From Panax quinquefolius (taxonomy: Eukaryota > Streptophyta > Magnoliopsida > Apiales > Araliaceae): a stretch of 64,000 bases of DNA. Positions within the stretch are counted from its first letter, which is position 1; each line of letters begins with the position of its first letter. The notes under the pieces were generated by a model. The model had not been told where the DNA came from. It ran no database searches and was given only the letters and a program-made list of their open reading frames with translations. Both the position numbers and the translations under genes were made by a program. Shown in pieces: positions 1-11,458 of the stretch. The stretch is taken from positions 62,001 to 126,000 of the forward strand of contig JAINUW010000055.1 in assembly GCA_020205615.1 (NCBI GenBank). The letters are read 5' to 3'.

Positions 1-3000
1 CTAGGCTTTTGAACCACAAGTTATTACAGAATCTTGCTTGAACATGAATATTGGCCCAGTAAGCAAGGCGACATTTGCGTCGATCACAGATGATCTCACT
101 CAAACTTATCAATTCACCAATTTCCTCATTTCTTGCATCTCTGACGAAAGACCTAGAAAGACAACTTCTAAATGCAGCCTTTCTCTCCACCAGAAACCAA
201 CCATAGGTCAACCGAACCCAAGGTGCGTAGCGGGCAAAGGCCCTAAGAAAACTACTTAAAAAACAAGAACAAAGAGCCTTGCGATATTAATCGCAGGTGT
301 GCTTTTGGTCTTAGCCCTGAATGAATCGGTTGTTCCAATACCAATGCCTGTAGTCCCGTAGTTGTCTAAGTTCAGAAAGAATAATCACTCGACTACTAGG
401 GAAAGTGATTACATACCTTGGCAGAATAGTCATTTCATCCCAAGAACTAGATCAATGGCAGGGAACTAGGGTAAGCAAAAATGCCAGGAGAAGGACTACT
501 TGCCTAAGCTCTCTCACTTGCTCTATCCAAAGCGTCTATCTCTAGCGAAAACTGTTAACTCTTTCATTTCTACGACCAACCGAGAGTCCCTGTGCTATGG
601 CTCACACCCGAAATAAGGTTATTTTCTTGATCTACTTTAGCCTTGTTGAGCTTTAAAGTACTTATTGCAATTGTAACCATGCATGTGAAATAAGAAACTT
701 CTCTTTGATCAAGCACTTGAACTTCACTTTCCAACTTGTTGGGAGTAGAGGCTTTCACCGAACCGAAACTATATCTTTCCGCTTAACTCTCGGCCTTAAC
801 TTAAAGACTTTGAGGGGTTTCAGAGGGCTTTCCACTCGCCACCGAAAGGAACTAGAAGTAACCTTTTCTCTAAGCTAAGCCATGAAAGAAACCGGAACAA
901 AGAAAGAACAAGGATTTCATCTGGAAGCAAAAGTGCCTTTTTAAAGAATTCTAGCGATTGTAGAGGGATGGATTAAGCATTCCTTTGAACGCAATGAGAA
1001 GATCTAGTGTAGAAAGTAGCTCCTCAAGAACTCAAAGAAAGTCTCGTCCCCGCACTGGGGTTGGTTTTGAGAAGGAGAGTCTCATGGGTTGTTAACAAAG
1101 CGGCACGCAAGGAAGCAAAGATGAACCGGCTTGGGGGAATAAATAATATTAATTGGAGGTGAGTCCTTAACACCAAACTACCTTCTCTTCTAATCCTCGC
1201 CACTGAAATATGGATTTTCGTGCTCAATTCCAAGGTAAGGTTTTGAGCCAATCAAGTAAAGCAGTACAGATCCGCCTCTATTTGCCGCAGGTGATGAAGT
1301 AGTGGGAGTAAGAAAGGGTTAGTGAATGAAATTTCCTTCAAACCCGTCTGGTGTGAAATCAAGCTTTAGAGTCAACAGAGTCAAACGGTGAAACGAAATC
1401 TCTTTCATACAAATCTTATCTTATGCTTGCCCGAGAAGATAGTAAATATAAAAGCAAGGACGGGACTAGTTTTCAAGCGGAATTCAAGATTAGTCTTTCT
1501 CGCTTTCTCGCTACCGAACTTAATTGGTCGAGGAAATTCCATGTTCAAAATAAAGATGAAGCAGTCCAATCTCGAATGAGATCTTTTGGGCTCGACTCGA
1601 GAAGATCAAATGTAAGACAACAGCGCCATGTTAATGCGATCGCAAGACAAAACAAAGAAGTCGCGATCACAACATGAACAAAAAGAGGGTCTTTCATCAC
1701 ATTTCACGGTAAAATAAATAGACTAGTCAAATGAAAGTGGAGATTGAACGCTAGAAGGCACGAGATAGGAAGCATGAGCACGGATTATAATCGTAATGCG
1801 AGCGAAATTGTGTTCACTTCTGTGTTTTGTAGTGGGAAATGCTCCAAGGAAAGAGATTTGAAGGCGTGTAGCGCAATCAGAATGAGAGTGGGATGGGGAT
1901 GTAAATAAAGGGTTACCCCTCTCCGTAGTAAATGAACCGTGCAATTTTGACTTTAAGAAACCGTAGGCCCAACGACAAGTCCTCAACAAACATAAAGACG
2001 TGAACGACCAACGGTAAGAGAAGAAAGTGAACTAGTCAAGAACTCAAACCAGAATGCGCTGAAAGGCATTGATAATCCAAGTCTTAAGTGTGACCCGGAT
2101 CATCTCTAGCAATGTTATAATAATATATGGTTCTCATTTTCGAACAAAAATACCTTCTAAAGAGCTCACTTGAAGAAGATTCCAAGCTAAAGGAAGGAAG
2201 GAAAGAAGAGATGCAATGAACGCCGCAGAAATGGTATTAGTATCCGGTTGGTCGAGAACAAATGTCATAAAAATCACAGAGACGATGATGTTTTATTTGA
2301 AAAAACGGGAAAAAGATAGGAGACGATTCTCAAGAACAGGAATTTGATAGCAAGACCAAAGAGAAGAGCCTAATCGATAACAAGCCCTTTGCACCTAAGT
2401 CCCACAAAGCTTCATATGCAAGAGTTAGGATGGAGCTTTCACTAATATAAGGGGTCGCTTTGATTGAAAAGTTTCGATTCAATCAGTGCATTCTCTAACA
2501 AGAAAGATTTGAATCGGAATATCCATCTTCTCTTTCCTTTCGCACCCTTGGGAAGTCAAGCATAAGGACGTTGAGGATCCTCGATAATAAAGAAGTCTCG
2601 CTTTGAGGCTAGGCACCCAAGAGCGGATTCTTTAAAACCGTCAATATGATAAGATAAAAGAAACACTATCTCCTCTCCTTTATATTATAGTCGAGCTGAT
2701 TTCATCTCCTCTCCTTCCTTAGAAGTAGGGCGAGTTACTACGTTACTTTCCAGTGAAGGAAGCGGGTCGCATTGGATCTCCGTGCTAGTGCTTGGTTATT
2801 GATGAAGAATGGAAGGTACGCTTCGGAAGGGAAAGAAATAACTCGGCCCAGAAGAAGCGTACTATCGACAGGATAACGAATTGGAACATCTCACGTGTAG
2901 CCTCCCTTTGCACGAATAGAGAGGCGCCAAAGGATGAGTGTGAGTCGCTTCACACCGTGATAGATTGATTGACTGACCGTGGAAATAGAGGTGGAATCAA

Positions 3001-4548
3001 GGGAAAGAATCCACCGATCGTATCGAATCAATTGGCATTTCCGGACTAGCCATACCAGTATACGTTGTGCGGCTAGCCAGGCTTTATGAAGTAAGATGAC
3101 GGAGGTGAATCTCTTCCGGTCCGGTGTCTCAGTGCCAACGACCTAAGAGAGTGAAAGAGGTACCATTAAGAAGTGTGACACGAGACAGTGTCATACTAGT
3201 CAAAGGAAGGGTAGCTCTCTTCCTGGGGACCGACACCCAGAGTAGCAACCACGCCAAAAGACAATGGAAGCAACAAAGGATCTCTTAACGGTTACTTGCG
3301 GGGAATGGTGTAGCCGCATCGACACCACTAAACATGGTTACATCACTCTTTGTATTAACCAGGACTTAATCAAAATTGAAGCGATGGCCATGGTTTTAAG
3401 ATTCCACGCCTCTTAAGTTTACTAACTACCTAAGAGAGCATGGTAATAAAACCAAGGCGACCGTCTCACCAAAGAATTAAGTAATCACCGGAGATCACGT
3501 ATTTTATGAAGCACCGCCCCGGACATACCCTTATCCGCCGCTTCTTCGCACCACTAGGTGGTGTGAAAGAGTAAGAGAGACCAGAAGTCAAGATATCAAG
3601 CAGGCAAAGCATAAATTTGGTAACTTCGCTAAACCCAACAGAGGATACGCCGCTTTCCTCCGTCTAACTTCGTCGAATAAGCGGTGACTCAAGCTAACTA
3701 TTTGGCTAAGTCGGGATCGCTACCCAAGTTGAGATCCATGGAGTCCCCTTAAAGTATGAGGGCATGGAAGACAAACCACGGGAGACACCTCAACATTCAA
3801 TCACGGGGAGCAACCATAAAGCAACATAGTGCTCTCAGATGGAGCAACCGAACTCCAAGCACGAGCGGGTACTCAGAGACCTCCTCCCAATCGCTTGGCG
3901 ATAAAGAGAAGGAATAATGTAGAGATATCCCGCCTTCTTCGAAGAGGCGGGCACAGATAGTAAACCCGACATAAGGGAGCACCGGATGCATGCCTTCAAG
4001 ACATACACCGAGGACTCACCTGTTAAGGTGTACTACCGCCTGGTATGAGTATGCTCTAATATCTCGTTCGTGGCTAGGCCATCGGGACTACTAATCTAGT
4101 TCTATTTTAGAACGTAATCTCAGTAGAATGAGGTCTTCTAAGACCCTGCATTCACCTGATTGGTTTAACTCACAGAGGCTCATCGACGAGCAGAGAGACT
4201 ACTGCTTTGAGGAGTCTTACAAGATAAAGCAACCAAGACTCACCTAAATGACGAGATGTTTCACTATCCATGGGTTGGTACACTTTCTTAACTAAGAAGG
4301 AGCCCCTATACCGTGGAGCTAGAGAAAATCCAACCATATGTTGGGATTGACCAACGATCGATGATCGAGATCCGCCTAGCGGACACCGGACCGGACAATC
4401 CGATGCTGGGGGAGGTTAACCCCCCACACCTTTTAGTTATAAAGCAACCCAAACAAGGAATCACCCTACAGCTCTGTCAGCTCGGTCTGTATGTCTTTGT
4501 ATCAGTATCAGACGTTGCAGATGTTATCTCTTGATTCTTCCTTCGAAG
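1..4548. other. Organelle-like spacer without a recognisable gene
   Basis: I find no protein, tRNA or rRNA I can name here. Open frames are short (under 90 codons), occur on both strands and show no family motif. The base composition and the abundance of short purine-rich and pyrimidine-rich stretches resemble angiosperm mitochondrial intergenic DNA. It also lies directly beside a mitochondrial linear-plasmid locus. That it is mitochondrial in origin is inference from context. A similarity search against plant mitochondrial genomes would settle it. Confidence 0.45.
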
Positions 4549-7109
4549 CTAACTTCTTGATTTCATCTCTTTGCATCTCTCTTCTTTCTCATTGTTCATT
4601 TCATTTAGTCGTTTCTTTAGTGATTTGAATACTGTTTTTCCAATGTAATTTAAACTAGACAAGTCTTCAATATCAATTGGTTCACTATCCACCCAGTCAC
4701 CAGAATGAAATACTGGGTTTCTCTTGTTACCCAGCTTAATCCCAAGAGTATCTATTCTTTCTTCCTCGCGGACGGTAAGATCTTTTATATTAATCTTGAA
4801 TTTACGTAAATTCTTTACTGGTATTTTAGTATCTGGATTCAAGTACAGTGTATTAAATATGTCTTTTCTGACATGATCCTTCAAAGGTCCCTTGAACTTG
4901 AGTACATCTTTTTTCTCTTTTGTTTTGTAGTAATAGGATTTCGGTGCTAAAAAGTATCCTTCTAGGATAAAGTCCTCTAGCTTATTAAACTTACCTAAAG
5001 AAGAAGGAGAGACTTCTTCATCTGGTATAGGCTGACCAAGCACAACTGAGTCAGTGTCCGTGTAGTAGCTGTCCTCTCTTGAGATATAAGGGTACATATA
5101 GATCCTAGCATAGGCAGTGATCGCATCAGCTAGTTGGACAGCTGAGTTCTCCGGTGGCTTCCAATAATCTGGGCCCTTATCGGTATTGCTATGGAAGGAA
5201 ATGACGTATTTGTTCTCATAAAGCAATTCACAGAATAGAATATCACTATACTTGAGCAGATGTTTTTTTTTATTTTCATCGCTGAGCTCTGTTATTGTGC
5301 TTTTAGGGTTAATGCCAAATCTACCGTATAGCGAATTCATAAGGATCTTGTACACATAGGCCATTGCATCATTCTTTTCTTTCTTTGCCTCTAACCTGCT
5401 CTCAAAGAGTGAGCTACACAAAGTCCTTGAATGGGCTTTCCTTCCTCTCAAAAAGGTAGCCTGAGATTGGGATCACAGTGTAGCCAATGTCTCTTGCATA
5501 CTTTAATTCCTCACTAAAGTACACTCCAACAAATTCCCCGGTCGGAAATATGAGAGTGTTTTCCTTGTTTCGATTGGGTAAAAAGGGCTTATTGATAGTC
5601 TTCGGACATTCCACATATGCCTCAATAAAGCCAAACATGCTATCTAAGTCCATGCCCTCAAGATTTCTTTGCCAGACTGGCACACCACCAGGCATTGGAA
5701 ATTCCTTCATTACAAAGGGATAGAGAGAGTTCACATCGTAGTAGTATAGGTTCTTGCCAAATGGCTTGTATGCATCTGTATGACCACCGTAGTAGGCAAG
5801 CCTTATAAAGCTGTCTTCATTCTTGTTTGGGATGTGGATTGGCCAATTAGAAGCATCGTAGTATTTCAAACGAAAGATGCTTAGAGCCAGTGAGGCAAGG
5901 GTGATCTTGCTTTCTATGTCCACCTTGAACAGCTTCCAATATATCTCTTGAGCTTTTAGCATAACACCACCCAACAGAAGAATATCCTGTTTCATATATT
6001 CTAACAATCTCTTTTTCTGAGGTTCAATATTTGTCTTACTCATATTATTATGGTCGATATTGCCTTTCCCGCCAAGTTCCGGGCATAGATTCTTAGATAG
6101 GGCATCTAGTGAGGTAGGGAGTAGATTCAAGGTGTCTCTATGCGGAATAGCATCTTCTTACCTGAATAGACAGCTATCTCGTAAACCCTATTGTTCCTCA
6201 GCAGTGTTTTGAGCTTGTAGTTCTTGTGATGACATGCTAGGTGCTTAAGCAAGATAATTCCATCGAATCTAGATAAGTTGTGGAAGTAAATTGTTAAAGG
6301 TGATTTTTCTTGTCTAACAATCATTAATATCCTTAATACAAAGTCATAAAGTACCTTAGTACTCCTTTCTTCAAATTCTTCCAAGATTATTTTGTAGTCT
6401 TCACTGAAGTAGGTATCAATCATAATCTCATTGATCTCTTTTCCTGGGCGAACCATCAGGAGACCAACTACATAAGGAGTATGAACTTGATTTATTATGA
6501 TAGTCTCCATATCGGCAACAATGAATGGTTTCAGCTCTGTGCGAGATTGTTTGAGTGCTGTGATATGGGTTGGATAGCTACGATTACTATGTCGGATCTT
6601 TTTTTCTGTTAGCGGGTCGGTCTCGGTCCCGGCCTCGTAATAAGCTTCAATGATTGAATAAAGTATTCTTTGGCTCTCCTCTTCAGAGAGGGGTTGCCAA
6701 TCTGTCTTTATTCCATCCATATAGACTCGGATCATGATTTTCAGGATTTGTTCTCCTTCGTAGAGCTCAGCATAATGTTTAAGAATTTTCACGATTTGAC
6801 CATAGACTATTCCCTTCGGAATGCACTTTTCATCCAGATCTGTCAACGGATAGCGGGACCTAGAGTAAATGGGACCTCCACTTTGAAAGAGCGCAACATG
6901 GTAAAGGTCATTGTGAACTTCAAGTAACCTAATATGGATGGGTAAGCAAACTTGTTTAATATTTCAAAGATAGCATTAGTGAGTAGAGCGTTCTCCGTAA
7001 TAATTGGGTAAGGCTCTATGAAGGAATGTGTTGCAATGATTAAACCAGGATGGGGATTATGGTATGTTGTTCGTTCCGTTATATGATAATTGGTATTATA
7101 TTTTTTCAT
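4549..7109 (-). pseudogene. dpo: Mitochondrial linear-plasmid family-B DNA polymerase, three frameshifts
   Basis: A protein-primed family-B DNA polymerase of the kind carried by linear mitochondrial plasmids (invertrons), which would copy the plasmid inside mitochondria. It reads in four consecutive minus-strand pieces: 6843-7109 (N-terminal), 6127-6846 (exonuclease), 5414-6130 and 4549-5451 (polymerase), about 865 codons together. Exo I is visible as VADMETI (6499-6519), Exo II as NLSRFDG, and Exo III as YMKQD. Polymerase motif A is DVNSLYP (5717-5737), motif B is KILMNSLYG, and motif C is YTDTDS (DTDS at 5047-5058). Frame changes fall near 6843-6846, 6127-6130 and 5414-5451. At the last, removing one base or adding two would rejoin the frames; the other two each need one base added. 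No catalytic residue looks changed. The gene lies 5 bp downstream of the RNA polymerase on the same strand. A terminal-protein domain is not evident in the short N-terminus. Confidence 0.93.
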
Positions 7110-7114
7110 TTTTT

Positions 7115-10100
7115 TTAATAGTGCACGCAGTGATATGGTAAGTCTTCTTTACTTTTTAGCTGATCCTTGAATTGATTCCACTTTTTCTCATGAGCTAGCC
7201 AACCTTCCTCAACGGTTTCAAAATGACCGCATACATTACGAGTATAGTTATTGTAAGATGCCAGTATTACCGTGATCCTTTCTCCCCAAGTATCCCTCAT
7301 CTTCTTGCTTATGTTCTCAGGTACATTTTTTTCTAAGAAATATTTAAGTATATCTTGTGGGATTACACCTTTGGTAAAAGGAGGGATTTCATATTCATTC
7401 ATTTTGAGGTAAGGTTTAATAACATTCATATAGATGAACTCGTTGATGATTGAAAGTGGTGGTCCCATTTCACAAATGATATGGCTATATATTCGAGTTA
7501 TATTATAGCAATATTGAGGAGTTGTTATAAAGTTGTCGTGTACTGAGTATATTGGCGCTTTTATACTAAGCATCGATATTACAATATTCATAGCAATTAG
7601 GGCATCTTTCTGATGGATGAAGTTGACGAAGGTAGAGATTTTTGTCTTCCTACGATCTCTCTTAGAAGAAGAAACTCTTAGTGTCACCCGACGCCTCTTC
7701 TTATGATGTTGATCATATACCCATATATTTATAGCATCCATTTTCATATAATCCTGTACCGTGGTATAGTAAGGGATTTTATAGAAAACAGGGCAATCCC
7801 TAGCTGATGCGATCCAGCCTATATTACGGATCAACCGGATCAGGCATTCCATGCCAGGATATTTCATCCTCCAGAACTTAAAGCAGACAGAGGCAACTTC
7901 GAAGCATTCCTTATGAGTTATGTAGTGAGAGAGATTGTCTTTTAGATCGCTGGCAGTGCTCATTAAAGTTTTACCATATATAAGTGGCATAAAAAGATAC
8001 CTTTGACTAGCTTACGAGTGAGGTGCTCGCAAACAACCGTTGATAGATTCTTATTCTCAAGTTCTGTTATCATGAAATCCTTGAGCTCTTCGAGCAAGAA
8101 TGAATAAACATCTTGGATTTTATTATCATCTGATGGGATGAGATTCGTTCTCTTAGCCAGGGTATTATCCAACAAAAAGTAACTCATGATCTGATATGCA
8201 CTAGCTGAGGCAACTTGCGTAATAGGGAGGCTAGACAGTAAGCTCAATTTCTTTTCGGCAAATAGATATCCTGTTAGATGAGCGAGGAACTGAAAGGGGC
8301 GTTTTGCATCCCGAGCATCCTCGATAAGATCCTTAATAGAAATTGGTTTACTAATAATCTCCAGTAGGCATTCCCGAGACCAAATGCCAGCTTCATTGTC
8401 AGAGACGAAAGACTTGTAATGGAAGGCAATTGATTCCATATATCTATTGAAAATGTTTTCACTAGATTCGTCACTAGATTTGCTATCCGCAAAGACGATC
8501 ATGCTTCTTGCTAGATCACGCTCGTGGAAATGCAAGACCCCACTGCGGTAGATTCGACCTCGGAAGTCGAGAAAAGCTGGCAAATAAAATTGATAACCAT
8601 CGTAGGCATTAGCCAGATTTATAATCAATCTCTCATAACGAGAACGCTGTATGTTTTTAGATAAAGTATTTAATAAATGGCTATAGTTAAAGAATTTTCT
8701 AATAACCTCATCCTTCATGTGAGATTCTCTAAGTAAGGTTGATACCTCTAGGAGGTTCATTGAGGCAAGAAATCTGGGCATGAGATACCCATTTTCCACA
8801 AATACCTCCTCATTTTCTTTAAGACATTTTAACCAACAACTGTTGATTTCAAAGGGCTGACTCTGCAGCTGGTTCATTACAGCACACAGGTTCTCGTAAT
8901 TATTATCACTTCCATCTCCAAAATCCAGATAAAAATTATTAAGGTCACTGGAACTTAACAGGCGGTAACGGTCATACATTTCCCCTGATGGTGTACTTAA
9001 GTAACCACCAGATATATTGGACATGGTTCTAGGGGGTTGATCGCTGGCAATCTTCCAATCTAGAGGTTTGCATACCATAGGCAGGTTCAGCTTGATCGGT
9101 AGTAATGAGATATCAAAGTTGCAGACAACGTACAGATGGTTTGGAAGAAAATAAGATCCTTGCTTATTCTGCATTCGAGCAGTACCGCTCAAATTATGCG
9201 TTAAAGTGATCAATCCCCTTTTATCCATGAATTCAACTAAGCATGCACCGATGGGATACAACTTCATTAATTTAGATTTTTTACTATCCTTAACAGACAT
9301 CTTCGCATTAGAAACACCATTAGTGGCAATTGAGAACGGTATTTTACACCTGCGTGATTTAAAAAAGGATGCCTGTCTCTGGACACTAGACTCTAGTTGT
9401 TCTATCAAAGTAGCAACACGAATTATTGATTTGGATTCTTCATTGTTAAAAAGCATTCCTAGTACATGAACTATTATGGCTTCAATAGTATATTGACCGA
9501 ACTCTGAAATCATTTCGTCTATGGAATCCATTCCGTGTAACTTTCTCTTTAGAAAATCCTTTGCATTATCCTTATCATGCTTTATTAATATTTTAATTAG
9601 GTTGGGTATTGTCTTAAACTCTGATTCCTCATCGAACAACATGGTATGGTCCTCAATCTTTAGTTGGATCTTTTTTAATTCCTCTTCTGATAATGGTAAC
9701 CTTTTTTTAGTATCATGCAAAATATCGAAGACTTCTTGCTTATACTGTTCTGATTTAGTAGTACCACTTTTCTTCTTCTTGGTTGTCTTTTTCGCTTTCT
9801 TTTTACTATCTGCCTCACGTGGACAATCATCTTTCTGAAGGGATGAATCTTCACCGGTACTATCATCTTGGTTCTGGGATGAATCTTCATTCTTGGTATC
9901 ATCCTCCCCATTTATGATTGATTTAGTCTTGTACTGAAGCTGATCCAAATATGTCCTGTAAAACTCAGTCCAAAACTGTATTAACACCAATTTAATATCT
10001 CCTGGAGTATTACCAAAAGAGTTCTCTAACCATTTAGTAGTAAGTTTGATCATTTGTGTTTTATATTTCTGTTGTTTTGTTTTTCCATATTCTAGCAATA

Positions 10101-10176
10101 CCTTGGATTTCCCTTCAAAGCCAATTCCTTCTTCCTCAACATTCATCTTATCAGGTAGATCGACCGTACATGTCAA
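7115..10176 (-). pseudogene. rpo: Mitochondrial linear-plasmid phage-type RNA polymerase, inactivated
   Basis: A single-subunit, T7-like RNA polymerase of plant mitochondrial linear plasmids, which would transcribe the plasmid. It reads in two pieces, 7963-10176 (737 codons) and 7115-7990 (291 codons), offset by a frameshift in a T-run at about 7993. After a charged Asp/Ser then Lys-rich stretch (residues about 85-145) the conserved core begins. DFRGR is at residues 537-541 (codons 8551-8568). The motif B helix reads TRKLVKGIF before the break and MPLIYGKT after it. Motif C is VHDNF, with its Asp codon at 7535-7537. Motif A normally has an Asp in the D-x-S-x-S pattern, but here it reads QVASASAYQ with Val655 (codon 8212-8214). 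The enzyme would therefore be dead even without the frameshift. The start is the first ATG of the long frame. Only 5 bp separate it from dpo, as in a shared plasmid backbone. Confidence 0.93.
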
Positions 10177-10204
10177 CTATATTTACAGGTACATGTCTAC
10201 ACCT

Positions 10205-10346
10205 AATTTCGATTCTTGTCTACCGGATATAGAGTAGAACAGGAATCTAGTTTAATTTCGATTCCTGTCTACCGTAGAAAGGGTAGAGCGGGAATCTATT
10301 TGAATTTCGATTCCTGTCTACCGGAGAATAGGAAAGACTATAATTG
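10205..10346. repeat. 49-bp tandem repeat with hairpins upstream of rpo
   Basis: The block beginning AATTTCGATTC starts at 10205, 10254 and 10303, an exact 49-bp period, with the third copy degenerating after about 40 bp. Each unit contains GATTCCTGTCTACCG and, further on, GGAATCTA, so adjacent units can pair. ACAGGAATC at 10239-10247 is the perfect complement of GATTCCTGT at 10260-10268, with a 12-nt loop. It lies just upstream of the rpo start. It could be the remnant of a plasmid control or terminal region, but that role is inference. Confidence 0.85.
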
Positions 10347-10347
10347 A

Positions 10348-10496
10348 AGTTGTCACTACCCTGGATTATATTTATACTTTTATGACTTACCCTACAGCTA
10401 TGAGAGGATCGGAGGACTACACTTATGCTTTGAACATACTGACCCGAGAGGGAACGACATTGAATAGTGCTTAGCATTGCATAGTTGTCACTACCC
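10348..10496. repeat. 14-bp direct repeat at the plasmid/plastid junction
   Basis: AGTTGTCACTACCC occurs at 10348-10361 and again at 10483-10496. The second copy runs directly into the ndhJ fragment, so a short homology may mark the recombination joint between plasmid-derived and plastid-derived DNA. Between the two copies (10362-10482) I recognise nothing. Confidence 0.7.
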
Positions 10497-10545
10497 AAAG
10501 ATCTATGAACTCAGCCCATGCTTGACTAGCTGCGGATGAACGACC
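10494..10545 (-). pseudogene. ndhJ: Plastid ndhJ 5' fragment
   Basis: About 50 bp on the minus strand match the beginning of plastid ndhJ (NDH complex subunit J). They include the codons for a LVKHGL-like stretch, and GTTCATAGATCTTTGGG corresponds to the start of the conserved IHRSLG. The similarity stops abruptly at 10494, at the 14-bp repeat. It has no function and is identified from its position after ndhK and from recall of the plastid gene. Confidence 0.65.
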
Positions 10546-10589
10546 AAATGACATTCCTTCACGTCCCACATTTCTTTTGAGTATTTCAC

Positions 10590-11190
10590 ATTTACGATGA
10601 AATTTATGAAGATTGACCCGCTGTTTGTTATTCCGCACATCCTGCCTGATTCACTAATTCGTGGGAAGAGACCAAACTCTTCCTAGATTTCTCGAGATAC
10701 CTTCTTACGAAGTTTCGTTATAGCATCTAGAACTTCCTCTTGTTTAGGTGGGCTGCCCGACAAATAGACATCCACATGAATTTGCTTATCGACTCCCCGA
10801 TAAGAATCGGTACTGAATGAAGATCCTCCTGTAATAGTAAAGGTCCCCATAGCAATGAAAACTTTTTGTTCAGGCATTAGTTCATAGTTTATCAATCACT
10901 AAAGAAGGAGCCATTATCATTGTGCCTATCTATTTTTATTATGGCCGAGAGCTTTCAGTTTTAGAAGGTAAAATGAGGTCGACTTGCCTAGGACTCGATC
11001 TTGGTACCAGTCCATAACGATCAAAGTAGAATCGCGAACCTATATAATGTAATAAAGCAAATTCAATGAAGTAACAACTGGTACCATAGAGAGGCGGCCA
11101 TAAACTGGAAAGTCTTGACCCATTCGATGTAGTTGAAATAACTGACATTTTTCTTGTTCGGTCAAGTAAGGGAAATACCATTGAATTCAA
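10590..11190 (-). pseudogene. ndhK: Plastid ndhK pseudogene
   Basis: A decayed copy of plastid ndhK, the iron-sulphur subunit of the thylakoid NDH complex. The minus-strand frame starting at 11190 reads [12 protein letters not shown], then [20 protein letters not shown] and [14 protein letters not shown], which follow the plastid protein closely. A second frame (10683-10895) continues with [28 protein letters not shown] and [12 protein letters not shown] third carries NNKQRVNLHKFH near 10597-10640. Substitutions, at least two frame changes, an internal gap around 10900-10938 and loss of the C-terminus show it is a pseudogene. The first Cys of the cluster pair after TSC is replaced by Tyr. It sits between ndhC and ndhJ remnants in plastid order, so the three moved as one fragment. 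Confidence 0.9.
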
Positions 11191-11240
11191 ACTTTCTCAA
11201 TGGGAGATTTTCCTTCTTTTTTTCTCTGAATATTCAGGAG

Positions 11241-11458
11241 TTAAGACCATTCCAATGCTCCTTTTCGCCATGCATAAACTGAAGAACAGGATATAAGCAA
11301 GCACGAAAATAAAAGCTTATATAAATAAGGAAGGGCAATACATTTAAACTCATTGCCCATGGATAAAGACCCTTTGGACATCAAAAACAATAGTCATAGC
11401 GGATTATAAATTGTAACCTCCCCATTGTTTCTATCTCCGATTCATAACTAGAACATGT
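11241..11458 (-). pseudogene. ndhC: Plastid ndhC C-terminal pseudogene
   Basis: Remnant of plastid ndhC (NDH subunit 3), covering roughly the C-terminal two thirds. On the minus strand the codons give SSYESEIETMG and LQFIIRY, then, after frame disruptions, a VFDV-like stretch. The end is intact: SSVYAWRKGALEWS followed by TAA at 11241-11243. The sequence after the stop also matches the usual ndhC-ndhK spacer, beginning CTCCTGAATATTCAGA. The 5' end is missing, since similarity stops near 11458. Internal frameshifts make it non-functional. Confidence 0.9.

Noticed and set aside
2900..4534. Possible endogenous mitovirus-like segment
   Set aside because: Some stretches looked protein-like (the frames at 3797-3991 minus and 4313-4534 plus), but I could find no polymerase GDD motif or other conserved motif in order, so it is not annotated as viral.
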